A DNA stretch of 27,401 nucleotides from Rhizophlyctis rosea (Eukaryota; Chytridiomycota; Chytridiomycetes; Rhizophlyctidales; Rhizophlyctidaceae): assembly GCA_027596075.1 (NCBI GenBank), contig JADGJC010000365.1, positions 1,126 through 28,526 on the forward strand, in the 5' to 3' direction. This document shows positions 1 through 10,158 of this stretch, one piece after another; the first letter of the stretch is position 1; every line of letters starts with the position of its first letter. The notes beneath the pieces were generated by a model. That model worked only from the letters and a program-made list of their open reading frames with translations, was not told the DNA's origin and did no database searches. Position numbers and translations under genes: made by a program.

Positions 1-2665
1 CCCCTCCCCCGCCCCAGGCAAAACACAAACCTCCCACCCCCGAAACAAATCATCCGCCCTCTCAATACTCTTCACATTAACCCCGCGATACTCATTCGCC
101 AACCTAACAGTCGCAACCGCCCTCCTCGCAACAACCTTCCGTTTTTTCTTTTCCCGCGCCTCAAAATCAGCAGCTTGGAGCCGCCTACTCTGCATCCGTC
201 CCTGATTCTGCCGGATATACTCATGCAACTGCGAAACAGAAAGCGCCTCCTCAACCCTCTTATCATCCCTCATACACACATATCGCGGAAACCGCAACGT
301 CCACCCCGTCTGGTACTGATCCGTCTTTGTTATCTCCGCCGCCTTCAATTGCACGACCCGACAATGCTCCGGCGGCAAAATCCGATGCGGCATCTCCCCA
401 TTCGTAGGATGCACAAACCAACTCGGCCATTTCCTCCTATCAAAATCGATCCAATGGCCCTGACTCTCGCGCGAAATCATCTCGATCTCGTGCATTTTGA
501 AGCCCGTGCCGAATTTGCAGAAGGTTAGGAGGCGGCGCGGGGAGCCGTCGGGTTTGGGGTCTTCGAGGATGGCGCACATAAAGTGGCTGAGTTTGCCGGA
601 ACGGCGGCCTTCGCCGTAGAACCCGCCTACGAGAATGACGTCCAGGTCGTCGCCGAGGGCGTCGATGTAGTCTGGTTTGATTTTGAGCCATTCGCCGCGG
701 CTGGATGGGACGTAGGGTGATGTGGGGTTCTTGACCATCAGGCCTTCTTCGCACCGCATCATGTGCTCGTCGAGGAGTTTGACGACGTCCTCGACCGTAC
801 GTCCAACTTCGTGTGGGACGATCTCGATCACGTTCTTCTTTTCTTTGATGACTTGCGCTAGGAGACTGTATCGGTCGCTTAGCGGCGTGTCGACTAAGCT
901 TTTGCCGTTACAGTAAAGGATGTCGAAGACGTGGAAACATGGCCGCAATATTGATGATTCACCTATGACACGCGCAAGATTGTTACGGCAATGCCAAAAG
1001 TTTTTTGACTGCAACCAGAAACGAACCTAAACGCTGAACGTCTGAAAGGAGAAGCAGGGACATCAGTCATTGGGAGATTGAAGCATCCAGACGGACTGCG
1101 AGAGCTTCATACCATTCGAAGCAGTCTTCAAATTCCCGAACGGCTCAAACATTTCCGTCTCTGTATTATAAGCGCGCATTTCCCCGTCCAAAATCAAGCT
1201 GCTCAAAGACATAAGTCTCCAAGCAATTCATTTCACTAATATGACGACACGACCAAACCTTTTCACTCTCGGACTGAAACAATCAAAAATATAAGGAGTC
1301 AACGACCCAGAAAATTTGTTCTCTCCGTACATTCGCGTGTAATCCGTAGCCTTTCTGTAGACACAAATGTCAATTTTGCGAAATGAACAACCATACAATA
1401 TGATTGTGCCATACCTGGAAAACCAACGATATTCCCCCCGCGTATTATCGCTATGCATCTGCAACCTCTCGCCGTCAAGTTTAGTCTCTACCCAAAATGT
1501 CTGGTTCTCCATCATCTTTGGGACTTCTTGCGGCAGGGATTTGCGGGAGAGCATGGGTTTGAATGGGCGGAAGAGTTGAATTTCCTGATACGCATGTCAC
1601 AGGTCAAATAAGCTGATTCGTGCAGGAACTCGAAATGGTATCGATATGCCAAACCTGTTGAGCCAGCCGCTTGGTGGGATCCTTGAGTTGAGCTGTGACT
1701 TGCGCGAGGTCACTGCACACGTTGAACAGGTCGAGAGCGTCGGGGTGGTATAATGCGAGGATGGTCGCTTCGGAGATTCCCAATTTCAACTCTGGATTTG
1801 TCCACATCAACTTCAAGTCTCGAGATTACCTTTGTTCGGTTCCTTTACCTTTCAAAATGATTCTAGCTATCCACATCTGTTCCTTTGGTGTGCATTCCTT
1901 GAAGAAGTACTGCACTACTTCTTTGCGTTCGTCCCTACATGGAGAATGAGCAAACATTACCGAAGCCATGTGCGCTTCCGACCCACTTGTCATTGGTCGT
2001 GTTCAATATGTCCAGTTTATCATTGATATCGGCAATGGAAACGGAGCTGGTGCGCCTATTTGAGCGACTACTGACGACATTGAAGAGAACTGTGGGGAAG
2101 TCTCCTGCCGCTTTCTGCAATTGACAATATCACCCGCATTCAATAAATACCTAATACCTCATACTTGCATGAGGCTAATAGAGCAGTCTAACCTCATACC
2201 TGTCCACTCTTTCCCGGGTTCCGCCAGTTGATGAGACTTTCGGCGTCGGGTGATGTCGGTGCTATACCCATGACTTCTACGTAAACTTTGGCAAGGACTT
2301 TATCCTTCATTCCGTACGTCGTGCGCGCTTTGTCAAGCTTGGAACCACAAGAAAGCCGTGAGCGTCTTTAAGCAAAGCGTCATCTGCCAGCAGGGTTCAC
2401 GTACGTGCGGCAAAATCAACCGGAGCGCAGGGAAGAAGTCTCCACCCGTCTGCCGCCATTCCTGTTGTCGCAAGAAGTCCATTTCAGCAAGAAGGAATTC
2501 AGGACGCTATCAGATTGCGATACTGACGTCAATATATCTGCCCATCCTCTCTCTTTTGTGCTCGTTCTTCGTCTTGCCCAGAATACTCTCAAACACCTTG
2601 CACAAGTCGAAGAATTTTGCGAACGAGTCTGTGGTCGGCCCGGAGGCTCCCGGGAGTTCCGCCAT
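1..2665 (-). CDS. LIG4: DNA ligase IV (ATP-dependent, NHEJ), 3' end outside window
   Basis: ATP-dependent ligase that seals double-strand breaks in non-homologous end joining in the nucleus, in complex with an XRCC4/Lif1-type partner. Visible motifs: adenylation motif I ETKLDGER (AMP-accepting Lys codon at 1480-1482), WFSR/DYT downstream, ILDGEMRAYN, FHVFDILYCNGK, EGLMVKNP, GEWLKIKPDY (motif V) and a late TLRFPRY. The N-terminal helical domain shows DFFPALRLILPH, TTYGMKDKVLAKVYVE and ISEATILALYHPDALDLF. Predicted exons, high to low: 2665-about 2540, about 2461-2405, 2337-2200, 2114-1987, 1934-1849, 1791-1655, 1584-1415, 1354-1259, 1198-1113, 1041-1027, 962 to beyond 1. From the 2405 donor onward all phases agree. 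The first junction does not: the first ~60 codons fall in three frames (see findings). The C-terminal BRCT repeats expected for the family lie mostly outside. Start ATG at 2665 precedes MAELPGASGP and FFDLCKVFESILGK, which resembles the family N-terminus. Confidence 0.93.
1027..1041 (-). other. LIG4: 15-nt microexon of DNA ligase IV
   Basis: A 15-nt coding block lies between introns 1112-1042 (71 nt, ends TTTCAG) and 1026-963 (64 nt, ends CATAG). Joining exon 1198-1113, this block and the exon starting at 962 gives the continuous peptide ASNDVQRLGESSILRPCF, phase 1 at both junctions. NDVQR followed by PCFxVFDIL is the spacing I expect in fungal ligase IV. Skipping the block would keep the frame but drop five conserved residues (DVQRL). 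Confidence 0.7.
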
Positions 2666-3073
2666 AGTGGATGACTATGGGTGGTTGAGGGTTTCTGTTG
2701 AATGGAAGGTCTTTGGATGTTGGGGTTGTGTGCTGTGATGGTGTGGGAATGGGAATGGATCTTAAAAATAGCAGCTGGGAAGCAGGGTGTCTGCGGCGAA
2801 AATACTGTGACCAATTTTGGATGTGATTATCAGACCCATTTTCGGATATATTGGTCAAAGCCACTTTTGTGGTGGTTTTTCAAATATTTTCACACCATTT
2901 TCACACACTCTGACCTTCCCACCACCAGATCACAAATCTGCCTCCATACAGTCGCGTACAACAGTCCATACATTCTGCCACGTATATAGGACTTGAGGAG
3001 GTAGGCCAATGCTCGAAGAGCCTGTGGCACCCATCTGGAGTCCACCTTCAGGTAACCGACCTCTTCCAGAGCA

Positions 3074-4680
3074 ATGTCTTGGCGTGAGAAAGAGTCAGCC
3101 TCCGCCAAGGATGAGCTTGCGGCCATCCCGTTCGCAAGGTAGGCTCCTAGCCTTCACACTCTTACTGCCATCAACACGGTTGTTATTGACGGCTGTGAAT
3201 TTGCAGGGTCTCAGCGACCATCGTCAAAAGTACCGGCGCGCCCTCTCAACACTACCTGACACCCGAAACACCCACTCGGTATAACCTTGGATTTCCAAAA
3301 GAAAATCGTGGTACAGAGTGAAGATAGGGACGACTGGCCGATTCTTTGTACATGCTCTCACCCTTCGTGACAGCTCCCCCAATCACGCTGCCCCTCTCCC
3401 CTGTCAGTCCCGAAGTACCTCTGAGTCCTCTGTTTCCTTCTGGCCTGGCGGGCAAACGAAAGAGTGGTCTGAACGCAAAATTTGATAGGTTACAGGTGAC
3501 AGAATTTCCTTATTCAGCTTTTACGGCCTCACTGATGAATACTACAGGAAAAGATGGACCGCTTCATGGCGAACGGGCAGCAGCGACCCAAAAGCAAACA
3601 ACATCAAGATGACTCTACGTCGCCCCTCGCCAACCATTCATCACGCTGGCCCCCGGAAGACTTTGCTGACGAACAGCGTGCCAAATCGGTGACAAGCATG
3701 GGAAAGCACTTTTCCTCGCTATTCCCAACTCAGAAGCAAAAGGCGGTCGTACAAGAAGAGCAATGGGATGATTCAAGAGGGCACTGGGAATCCGGACAAC
3801 GGGGTTATTTTGATGAAAGAGGAGCGGACATTGGCGATGATGATCGATATGGGGAGAACCCATTTCTCATCAATGAAGTGCGCGCATGTTCCAATTCATG
3901 TGGCTCTCGCTACGATCACTGACATATATTCAAAAGCCTTCGTGGAACGTACCTGCAAGTCCGCTGTCATTCCAAAGGACGCCTGCCACGGCTATGGCGA
4001 ACACACGGACATCTTTCGAAGACGACATGGACATTTCCGCGAACGGCGTCCTCCACGTGCGTCCGCCAGCCATTCGCAACAACATCTACGTTCGGCAGAT
4101 CGAAAATATGGGAGGTCTTTCAAAAGGGAACCTTGAGATGATTCCTTACACTCCGTTCAACCGTAGCGGAGAGCGGCGATGGCCAATGGCGTTGCAGGGG
4201 GATTTTAGACCTGCGACAGCAGAAGAGGACATGCAGAGTTTGGTTGGGTCCCACCATTCCCTCCCATCTACTCCGTCCACCGTCTTTCCCATCCAGACAC
4301 AGTCAGATGGACGATCTTCCTACCTACACGCTGATGCAACAAACAAATACCCGCGACCTTCGTCCGCAGCCCATCGCTCTGATGAACCCCCATCACCTAT
4401 CTGGACGACCGAACCTGCCAATTACCGACGCGTTGCATCAACCCTTCAGACGGGCCATTCCGATCATCGACAATTATTCGATCACAGTCCGACATCGGAC
4501 CTGGATGACGGAGCAACGATTACAGAGTCTGAGATGAGGATCTTGGAGCAAATGGAAGCGAGGGCCGTTGCGGAGCAGGATCGGGCGGGATATGATCCTG
4601 TTGGTCGGGTTGGTGCGTTTGAGAGAGAGCCTAACCGGATCCTGTTCATCAATGATGAGAAGATAGTTCATGTGGAGTAG
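3074..4680 (+). CDS. Unrecognised Ser/Pro-rich protein, 454 aa, five exons
   Basis: I do not recognise this protein. Five exons join with consistent phases: 3074-3138, 3207-3310, 3374-3495, 3548-3877 and 3937-4680, separated by introns of 68, 63, 52 and 59 nt with GT-AG ends; the 59-nt intron has a clear CTGAC branch-like site. The product (454 codons plus stop) begins MSWREKESASAKDELAAIPF. It has a cluster of SP dipeptides (LSPVSPEVPLSPLFP) that could be proline-directed kinase sites, then a basic stretch KRKSGLNAKFDRLQEKMDRF that may be a short helix. The rest is low-complexity, Ser/Pro/Asp-rich and probably disordered. A short acidic helix-like segment (TESEMRILEQMEARAVAEQ) precedes the C-terminus ending IVHVE. 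No signal peptide or membrane span is visible. The start is the first ATG that keeps the frame into exon 2; the gene is divergent from ligase IV with about 400 bp between starts. Confidence 0.68.
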
Positions 4681-5320
4681 TTGGGTGGTTTGTTCCAGTC
4701 TCTGGCAAATTTTCGGTGGTGTTGACGTAAGCGTAGGCAGGAGCACCAGGAGTATCAGACAGTCTGTATATAGTGTGGGGGCATCTGAAACTAGTGAGAT
4801 TGTATAAATAGCACACTAATGTATTCATGGAGCAATTTACATCAAATATCACTTCCAACCCTCCCATGATTGATCTGTTTCTGGAATCATGAATGCAATT
4901 CGTTGGACCCTTGATGGCCCCTGAAAGGGGCGCGACGTGACACGTCCCACACGCACGTACCAGTGGTAGCCCAGATAGCCTCGGCCATGTGCGGCCCGGA
5001 GCTGAGCCCAAAAAAATTCTGGCCCAACTCAGTGGGTGTCTCGATCTTGGGCCCACTTTCAATGCTCCATCAGTTGACAGTTGGGTGTGCACACAGCTAC
5101 CATAAAACTACCTCACAAGGTGTGAACGCCCCCACCCGCATTTCTCACGCCTCTTTGTTCGTGCCTCTTTTTGTCATTGTATCTTGTGTTTGTATAGCAA
5201 GCGTAAGTCGGGATTACATAAGTGTGTTGTATGGGGAGAGTTGCCGGTGTGCGTGGGGATTTCACACAATGGCAGAGGACTGATCTACAACTCATCACTA
5301 CAGCAAACATAACTTTTGCC
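4681..5320. other. Intergenic: 3' flank of unknown gene and BFR1 promoter
   Basis: No coding region is supported here. The first half is the 3' flank of the preceding gene. The second half is the BFR1 5' flank; a pyrimidine-rich stretch near 5110-5180 and CA-rich sequence just before the ATG are compatible with a fungal 5' leader. No clear TATA box was seen. Confidence 0.5.
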
Positions 5321-7009
5321 ATGGCCACCAGCGACCTCGCACCCGCCCCCGCCACCACGGAGCGCCGAAAGGCACCCGCAAAGCCCGACCCAGAGGCTTA
5401 CGACAAGGGCTGGTGTACTTTCGCCCCAACCCCAACCCCACCTAGTCCCCCCACCCCAGAGATCTCACCCCACCCCCCCCTATTAGACCCTCGCCGAAAT
5501 CAACGCCAACATCGAATCCCTCAAAGCCAAGCACGCGGCCGCACAAGCCAAGATCAACGGCACAGACAACATCAAGGGTTCCTTTGACGGGCGGCGGAAG
5601 GAGTTGAGGAGCCAGCTTGACGAGTTGAACAAGGAGAAGAACGAGTTGCAGGAGAAGAGGGCCAAGATTCTCGATGCGCTCAAGGCTGGACAGGCTAGTT
5701 TGAAGAAGAAGGGGGAGGAAGTTAGGAGTTCGAAGGATAGGTTGGGGTATAAGAGCGTTGAGGAGGTTGATAAGGCTGTTGCGTAAGTGTTCTCCCTCAC
5801 GCATCTTCACCTTGGCATATGTAATCCAACACTCCCACCTCCCACAGCGACCTCGAAAAACAACTCCAAACCGGCGCCTCATCCCTCCTTGAAGAAAAGC
5901 GCATCGTCGCCGAAATCTCCAACCTCAAAAAGGCCAAGAAGATCCTCGAGGGTTTCAGTGCCCAGGGTGCATCTGTGGAGGGTGACAAGGCCAAGTTGGA
6001 CGACCTCCGTGCGCAGTTGAACGCCATTGACCCGCAACGCACCGCTGTGCGTGAGAAGATTGATGCTGTTAGGGCTCAGTTGACAGAGTTGGATGGGGAG
6101 AGGAAGGAGAAGGTTGGGAATTTTACAGAGTTGGTGAGTTCATCGGGTCCCGCCGCCCCCAACCCGAAACTCTCCAACAAAAAGAAGTCCATCACCTAAC
6201 CAAACAACATCCTACGCCACCCTCAGGTCAACGAACGCAAAGCCGTCAAAGCAGAACTAGACGCCGAATTCGACAAACTCCGCTCCCACCGTTCCACCTT
6301 CAAACAACAAAAAGACGAGTGGTACGCCTTCCAAAACGAAGAACGTAACCGCAAACGCGAGGCCTACAAACAACAGCGTGCTGCCGAACTCGAGCACCGC
6401 CTTACGGAGCGTGCTCAACGCGAGAAGGAGGCTGCTGAGATTCCTGCCTACACTGATGAAATCAACGAGTGTAATGCCCTGATCAAGCTGTTGGGTGGGG
6501 ACAGCAAGAGCGGGGAGAAGGTTGAAGCTAAGGTTGACGGGTTGAATATTCGTAAAGTCGATAGTGCGTTGCCGGAGGGGGCTGTGGCTTTGGGACGGAA
6601 GGCTGAACGTGAGGAGGACGTCTTCATGATGATGGGTGGTGGAAAGAAGGGCAAGAAGGGACGCAAAACCGCCGACTCTTCCTCCACTCCATCCACCCCC
6701 CCAACCAAACCCTTCAAACTCGACTTTGAAACCATCTCCCAATTCATGAAGCTCAAAATCGAGATTCCCGTTAGTGCGGCGGATGTGCCGGCTGCTATCA
6801 AGGCATTGGAGGAGAAGAAGGCTTGGTTTGAGGAGAACAGTGCGGAGCAGACGAGGAAGAATAAGGAGGCTGCTGAGGCTAAGATTGCGGCGCTCAAGGC
6901 TAGGGCGGAGAAGGGGGAGAGTTTGGATGGTGAGGAGGCGGAGGTGAAGGTTGACGGGGAGGGGGAGGGGGAGAAGAAGGAGGGGGAGGATGCTAGGATT
7001 GATGCATAG
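5321..7009 (+). CDS. BFR1: Bfr1-type coiled-coil protein (nuclear segregation / mRNP factor)
   Basis: Homologue of yeast Bfr1, a polysome- and ER-associated RNA-binding protein linked to secretion and ploidy control. The N-terminus KPDPEAYDK is the family's entry motif, followed by long charged coiled coils (RSQLDELNKEKNELQEKR; KLDDLRAQLNAIDPQRTAVR; WYAFQNEERNRKREAYKQQR). Next come IPAYTDEINECNALIKLL and a C-terminal FKLDFETISQFMKLKIEIP segment typical of the family, with a KKGKKGRK basic patch between them. Exons: 5321-about 5412, 5487-5782, 5848-6133, 6227-7009; introns 2 and 3 (65 and 93 nt) are clean and in phase. Intron 1 is not: the exon starting at 5487 (TLAEINANIE) needs phase 0, while the GT donors at 5413 or 5415 give phase 2 or 1. 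Length is about 484 aa, near yeast Bfr1 (470). The tail is very acidic and Lys-rich. Confidence 0.9.
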
Positions 7010-7900
7010 AGACTAGTTGGTCTTGAGCCTTGGGGGTTTCTTGGTTGTTAGTTGGAGTCTTTTGTGTTGGTTAGCGTTTCTTGTTTACGTCGGGTGTATG
7101 TGTGGTGTATGTGTGTGCGTTGTTTGTATGAAATCTCTGTTATTTGTATATTTTTATTATAGACTTGAAAGGTGATGTCCTCATGAAGCCCTTTTGTTGT
7201 GCCCCATGGTGAAGAATGAGCTCGCAGTTCATGACCATTCCCGGTTATAAATAAAAGAAGCAGGGAGTTTGGACAGGTCCTATATCTCCGGACATGCAAC
7301 CTTGCAACGATGTGGGTTTTTCTGCATGCTTTCACAGTGGAGGTAAGGGAGGAAGAAAGGATATCTATCACACCCTATCGCACCATGGGTGGAGACTCTG
7401 CAAGTCTTTGAGATATGTCCCTCAGTGAGCCCCTTGACATCTGCCTCTGGCAAATGTTGGCAAAATATGGGAGATCGTGAGCAATTCGGCTATCTTTATT
7501 TATCCTCCACGGTTATTGCTGAACCGCCGATATCCATCACCAGTCATTGATCCAATATGCATATAACACTGCAAATGAATAGTTATTGCGACCATGATTG
7601 AACTACAATGTCCGACAAGCATTGAGGGCCATTTTTCAGCACAAGGAAAACTCACTTGACCTCGAATGCTTTCGACCTCTCATGCTAAACCTATCCGCTC
7701 AAAGAATGCCAGCCCACCATACGCGTTAGCCTTGACTGTCTAGCCGCATGCACGTGATATTGCTGCCTGGCAATGGGTTTAGCAGCAATGTCACGAGGGT
7801 ATAGCAACACTCTCAGTGTTGTAGTGAAGGCACGTGGCATTGCTGCCAGGGTTACCTCGATAGCAGTAAAAGTGAGGTGAATGGATTGATCCCCCATCAA
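7010..7900. other. Intergenic: BFR1 3' flank and gene-free tract
   Basis: The BFR1 3' UTR is GT-rich (TGTGTGGTGTATGTGTGTG near 7098-7117), followed by AATAAA-like sequence near 7247 (ATAAATAAAAG) that could serve polyadenylation. Beyond that I see no gene. Confidence 0.45.
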
Positions 7901-9600
7901 ATTGAGCTCCTTCACTGCGGCCGACCGTCCAGAGTCTGTGAAGGGTGCTTCGCAGAGTCCAAAAGATTGCACCAAACAACTTTGCGTTGGGCGTAAGAGA
8001 TCCCAATGTGGTTCCTTTGGGACCATCTAGCCGAAAGGAAAGCCTGCACATGGAACGGCCCACTCATCTTGAGCTCTGTCTTTTTTTGGTTCCAATTTGA
8101 ATTGGCTTGGCCCCACTCTGCGGAAACGACCTTGAATTCAACTCTCCCAAAGATGATAGTACCGCACCACATTTTTGACCTCCCGTCCAATGCTTTACAG
8201 GAGATCCGCATTGTCCTGTCTGTCATACTTCCTTTTTGTGCAGCACAGTCGGCACAAATGCATCCTCTTTCCAAGGTGCAAAGCTTCTAAAGTCAGGCAG
8301 AATTCACCATGAAAAGGTCAACGACAACGATTTTGCTGAACCGCTAGCAGGTCAGTCGGCTCAAATTTACTCCTGCCTGTTCATAGATTTGATCTCGGCT
8401 GTTTATTTTTTTTTTATGATAGACATGGCAATCATCAACACTTCATTAACTTGTGTATCATACTTATAACTGTGCATAATCGACTTGCAGCTGGCTCGTA
8501 ACGATATGAGCTTTTTCGAGATCCACCCATTACCTTCAAATTCTCATCAATCACTGATAGTCCCAGACTGCCATATGCAATACTACTCTTACTGCAGTCA
8601 ATGCACGCAAAGCCGAAAGAAAAGCCGACCGCACCACCACCACTGGACGGAACCAAAGGTTTGCCGTTTGACCCTCCCTTACAGCCTTCGCCCAAATGTT
8701 GCCCTCATCATTCTTGATGATAAAACCATGTCCGCATAGCGAAAAAAAGGATGGATTTTGAGGGTGGCCAATTGCACGAGTCGAGCGACATGGCGGCAGT
8801 CATAGCAGGGTGCAAAATGTCTGGGTGAAACAAACCTTAAAATATCTGGATTGGAACAGCATGACCCGCTATTGGGAATCACAATCACATATGGACCATG
8901 GCACGGAGAAATCATACTCAATCAAAGGTCCGAAATGCAGTTGCGAGTCGAGCGGAAGGACCCACCCTGTTTTGGGGTCAACATCCTGAATAACTCTGTC
9001 TAGAATGGTTCCAAAGCGTCCAATCTTTTTCCTTTGGTTGAGGACATCAACGTATATCATAGTATTTTGGAACATCACCATACCAATCACCATTTACTCA
9101 TTGCCATTTGAAGGTTACGGTCGAATTGACCAACACTTATTGGGACATGGAGTGTTTGCTCAACTGTCATGGCTCAATACATCGGTTCTTTTTCTGTGTT
9201 AAAAGAAGACGTGTGTCATCGTTCACGAAGAAGTCATACTCATAATAAGGGTAACCATTCTCGCTGCTGTACCTGACTCTTTGCTTCAATGATCAAGTAG
9301 AACAAAATCTAGCGGCATTAGTAGCACCCCCCATCTGGCCAGCATTCGGATTGTGGCGAGTCTCACCCACCCGAAAGTTGGCGATTGATAAAACTAGCTC
9401 ATCTTACTTGCCCTTGCGAAGTATTGGGTTTGCAGAGCCTCATGGGCTTCACGTCATATTCTCTGGCACTATTCAATTTGCCTTCCAAGTTTGCATTCCA
9501 CCTCACGATGAGCACACACTTGCTCCGTTTCAAGAATTTATTTTGTCTCTCGAATACACAGGTCCGCTTCGTGCGCAGCATAGCGACTTGTTCAGATCTA
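7900..9600 (-). other. Scattered coding-like peptides, possible decayed or multi-exon gene
   Basis: On the minus strand several short open segments have protein-like composition but do not join with clear splice sites. Near 9580-9400: KCVLIVRWNANLEGKLNS, ending before a GTAAG donor-like site. Near 9270-9180: SSENGYPYYEYDFFVNDDTR. Near 9060-8890: VLNQRKKIGRFGTILDRVIQ and GWVLPLDSQLHFGPLIEYDF. Near 8730-8690: GHGFIIKNDEGNIWAKA. Near 8160-8080: CGTIIFGRVEFKVVSAEWGQ. The order is consistent with one minus-strand gene, intact or eroded, but I recognise no family. Chance open frames cannot be excluded. Confidence 0.22.
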
Positions 9601-10158
9601 TAATTGACTGAGCATTGTGCAAAAAAGACCAGAAGAGCTCATACAACAAGAATAGTTGGAGGCGACTTCGAGATCTGAATTCGGCTCGTTGTGAAGATAG
9701 AAGACCAAGTCCGTTTTGCGACCAGAAACTCAGCATCGGAAATTCCCGGTTGAATCCATATCATGAGGACCGACGGACGCAAGATGAGAGGAGTTTGCAA
9801 CCCTTTCCGTACTTTGTACGAGGACGGGGAGAGTAATAAAAGCAACCCGAGTCCGTCTCTGCAATGAACAGCCAATAGCGTCTCATCGCTGCTCATATGG
9901 ACCCTGGCGTTCACCATTTTGGTGGCACAGATACGCATCAGCATCAATCCGTTGACTTTGACAACTTTGACAGCCAGAAACACAGGGAGAGTGCGCTCCC
10001 TTGGATATTCATGTGCCACCCTCTGGCTGCCTCAAACGGCCAAACAAGTCGCACAAAGCGCCTCACCAGAGCACACGGACAAGTTGACCAGGGTTTGCGG
10101 TCTGTCAGAATAAAACTTCTCAGACCCTCCAAAGTTTCCGCCCATCCGGTGCATTACA
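9600..10158. other. Gene-free stretch upstream of the nuclease-like orphan gene
   Basis: Open frames on both strands here (up to 126 codons) have erratic composition and no motif. I see nothing I can support; it presumably contains the promoter of the gene beginning near 10159. Confidence 0.35.

Noticed and set aside
440..754. 104-codon minus-strand frame rich in Arg/Pro
   Set aside because: It overlaps the ligase IV exon out of frame; the motif V frame (GEWLKIKPDY) is the real one.
2416..2814. 132-codon minus-strand frame covering the ligase IV start
   Set aside because: Mostly low-complexity; only a short part (VLNSFLLKW) resembles ligase IV and is discussed as a frame problem, not a separate gene.
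5424..5440. CCCCAA repeats resembling ciliate-type telomere sequence
   Set aside because: About three imperfect units inside a C-rich BFR1 intron; simple pyrimidine-rich intron sequence explains it.
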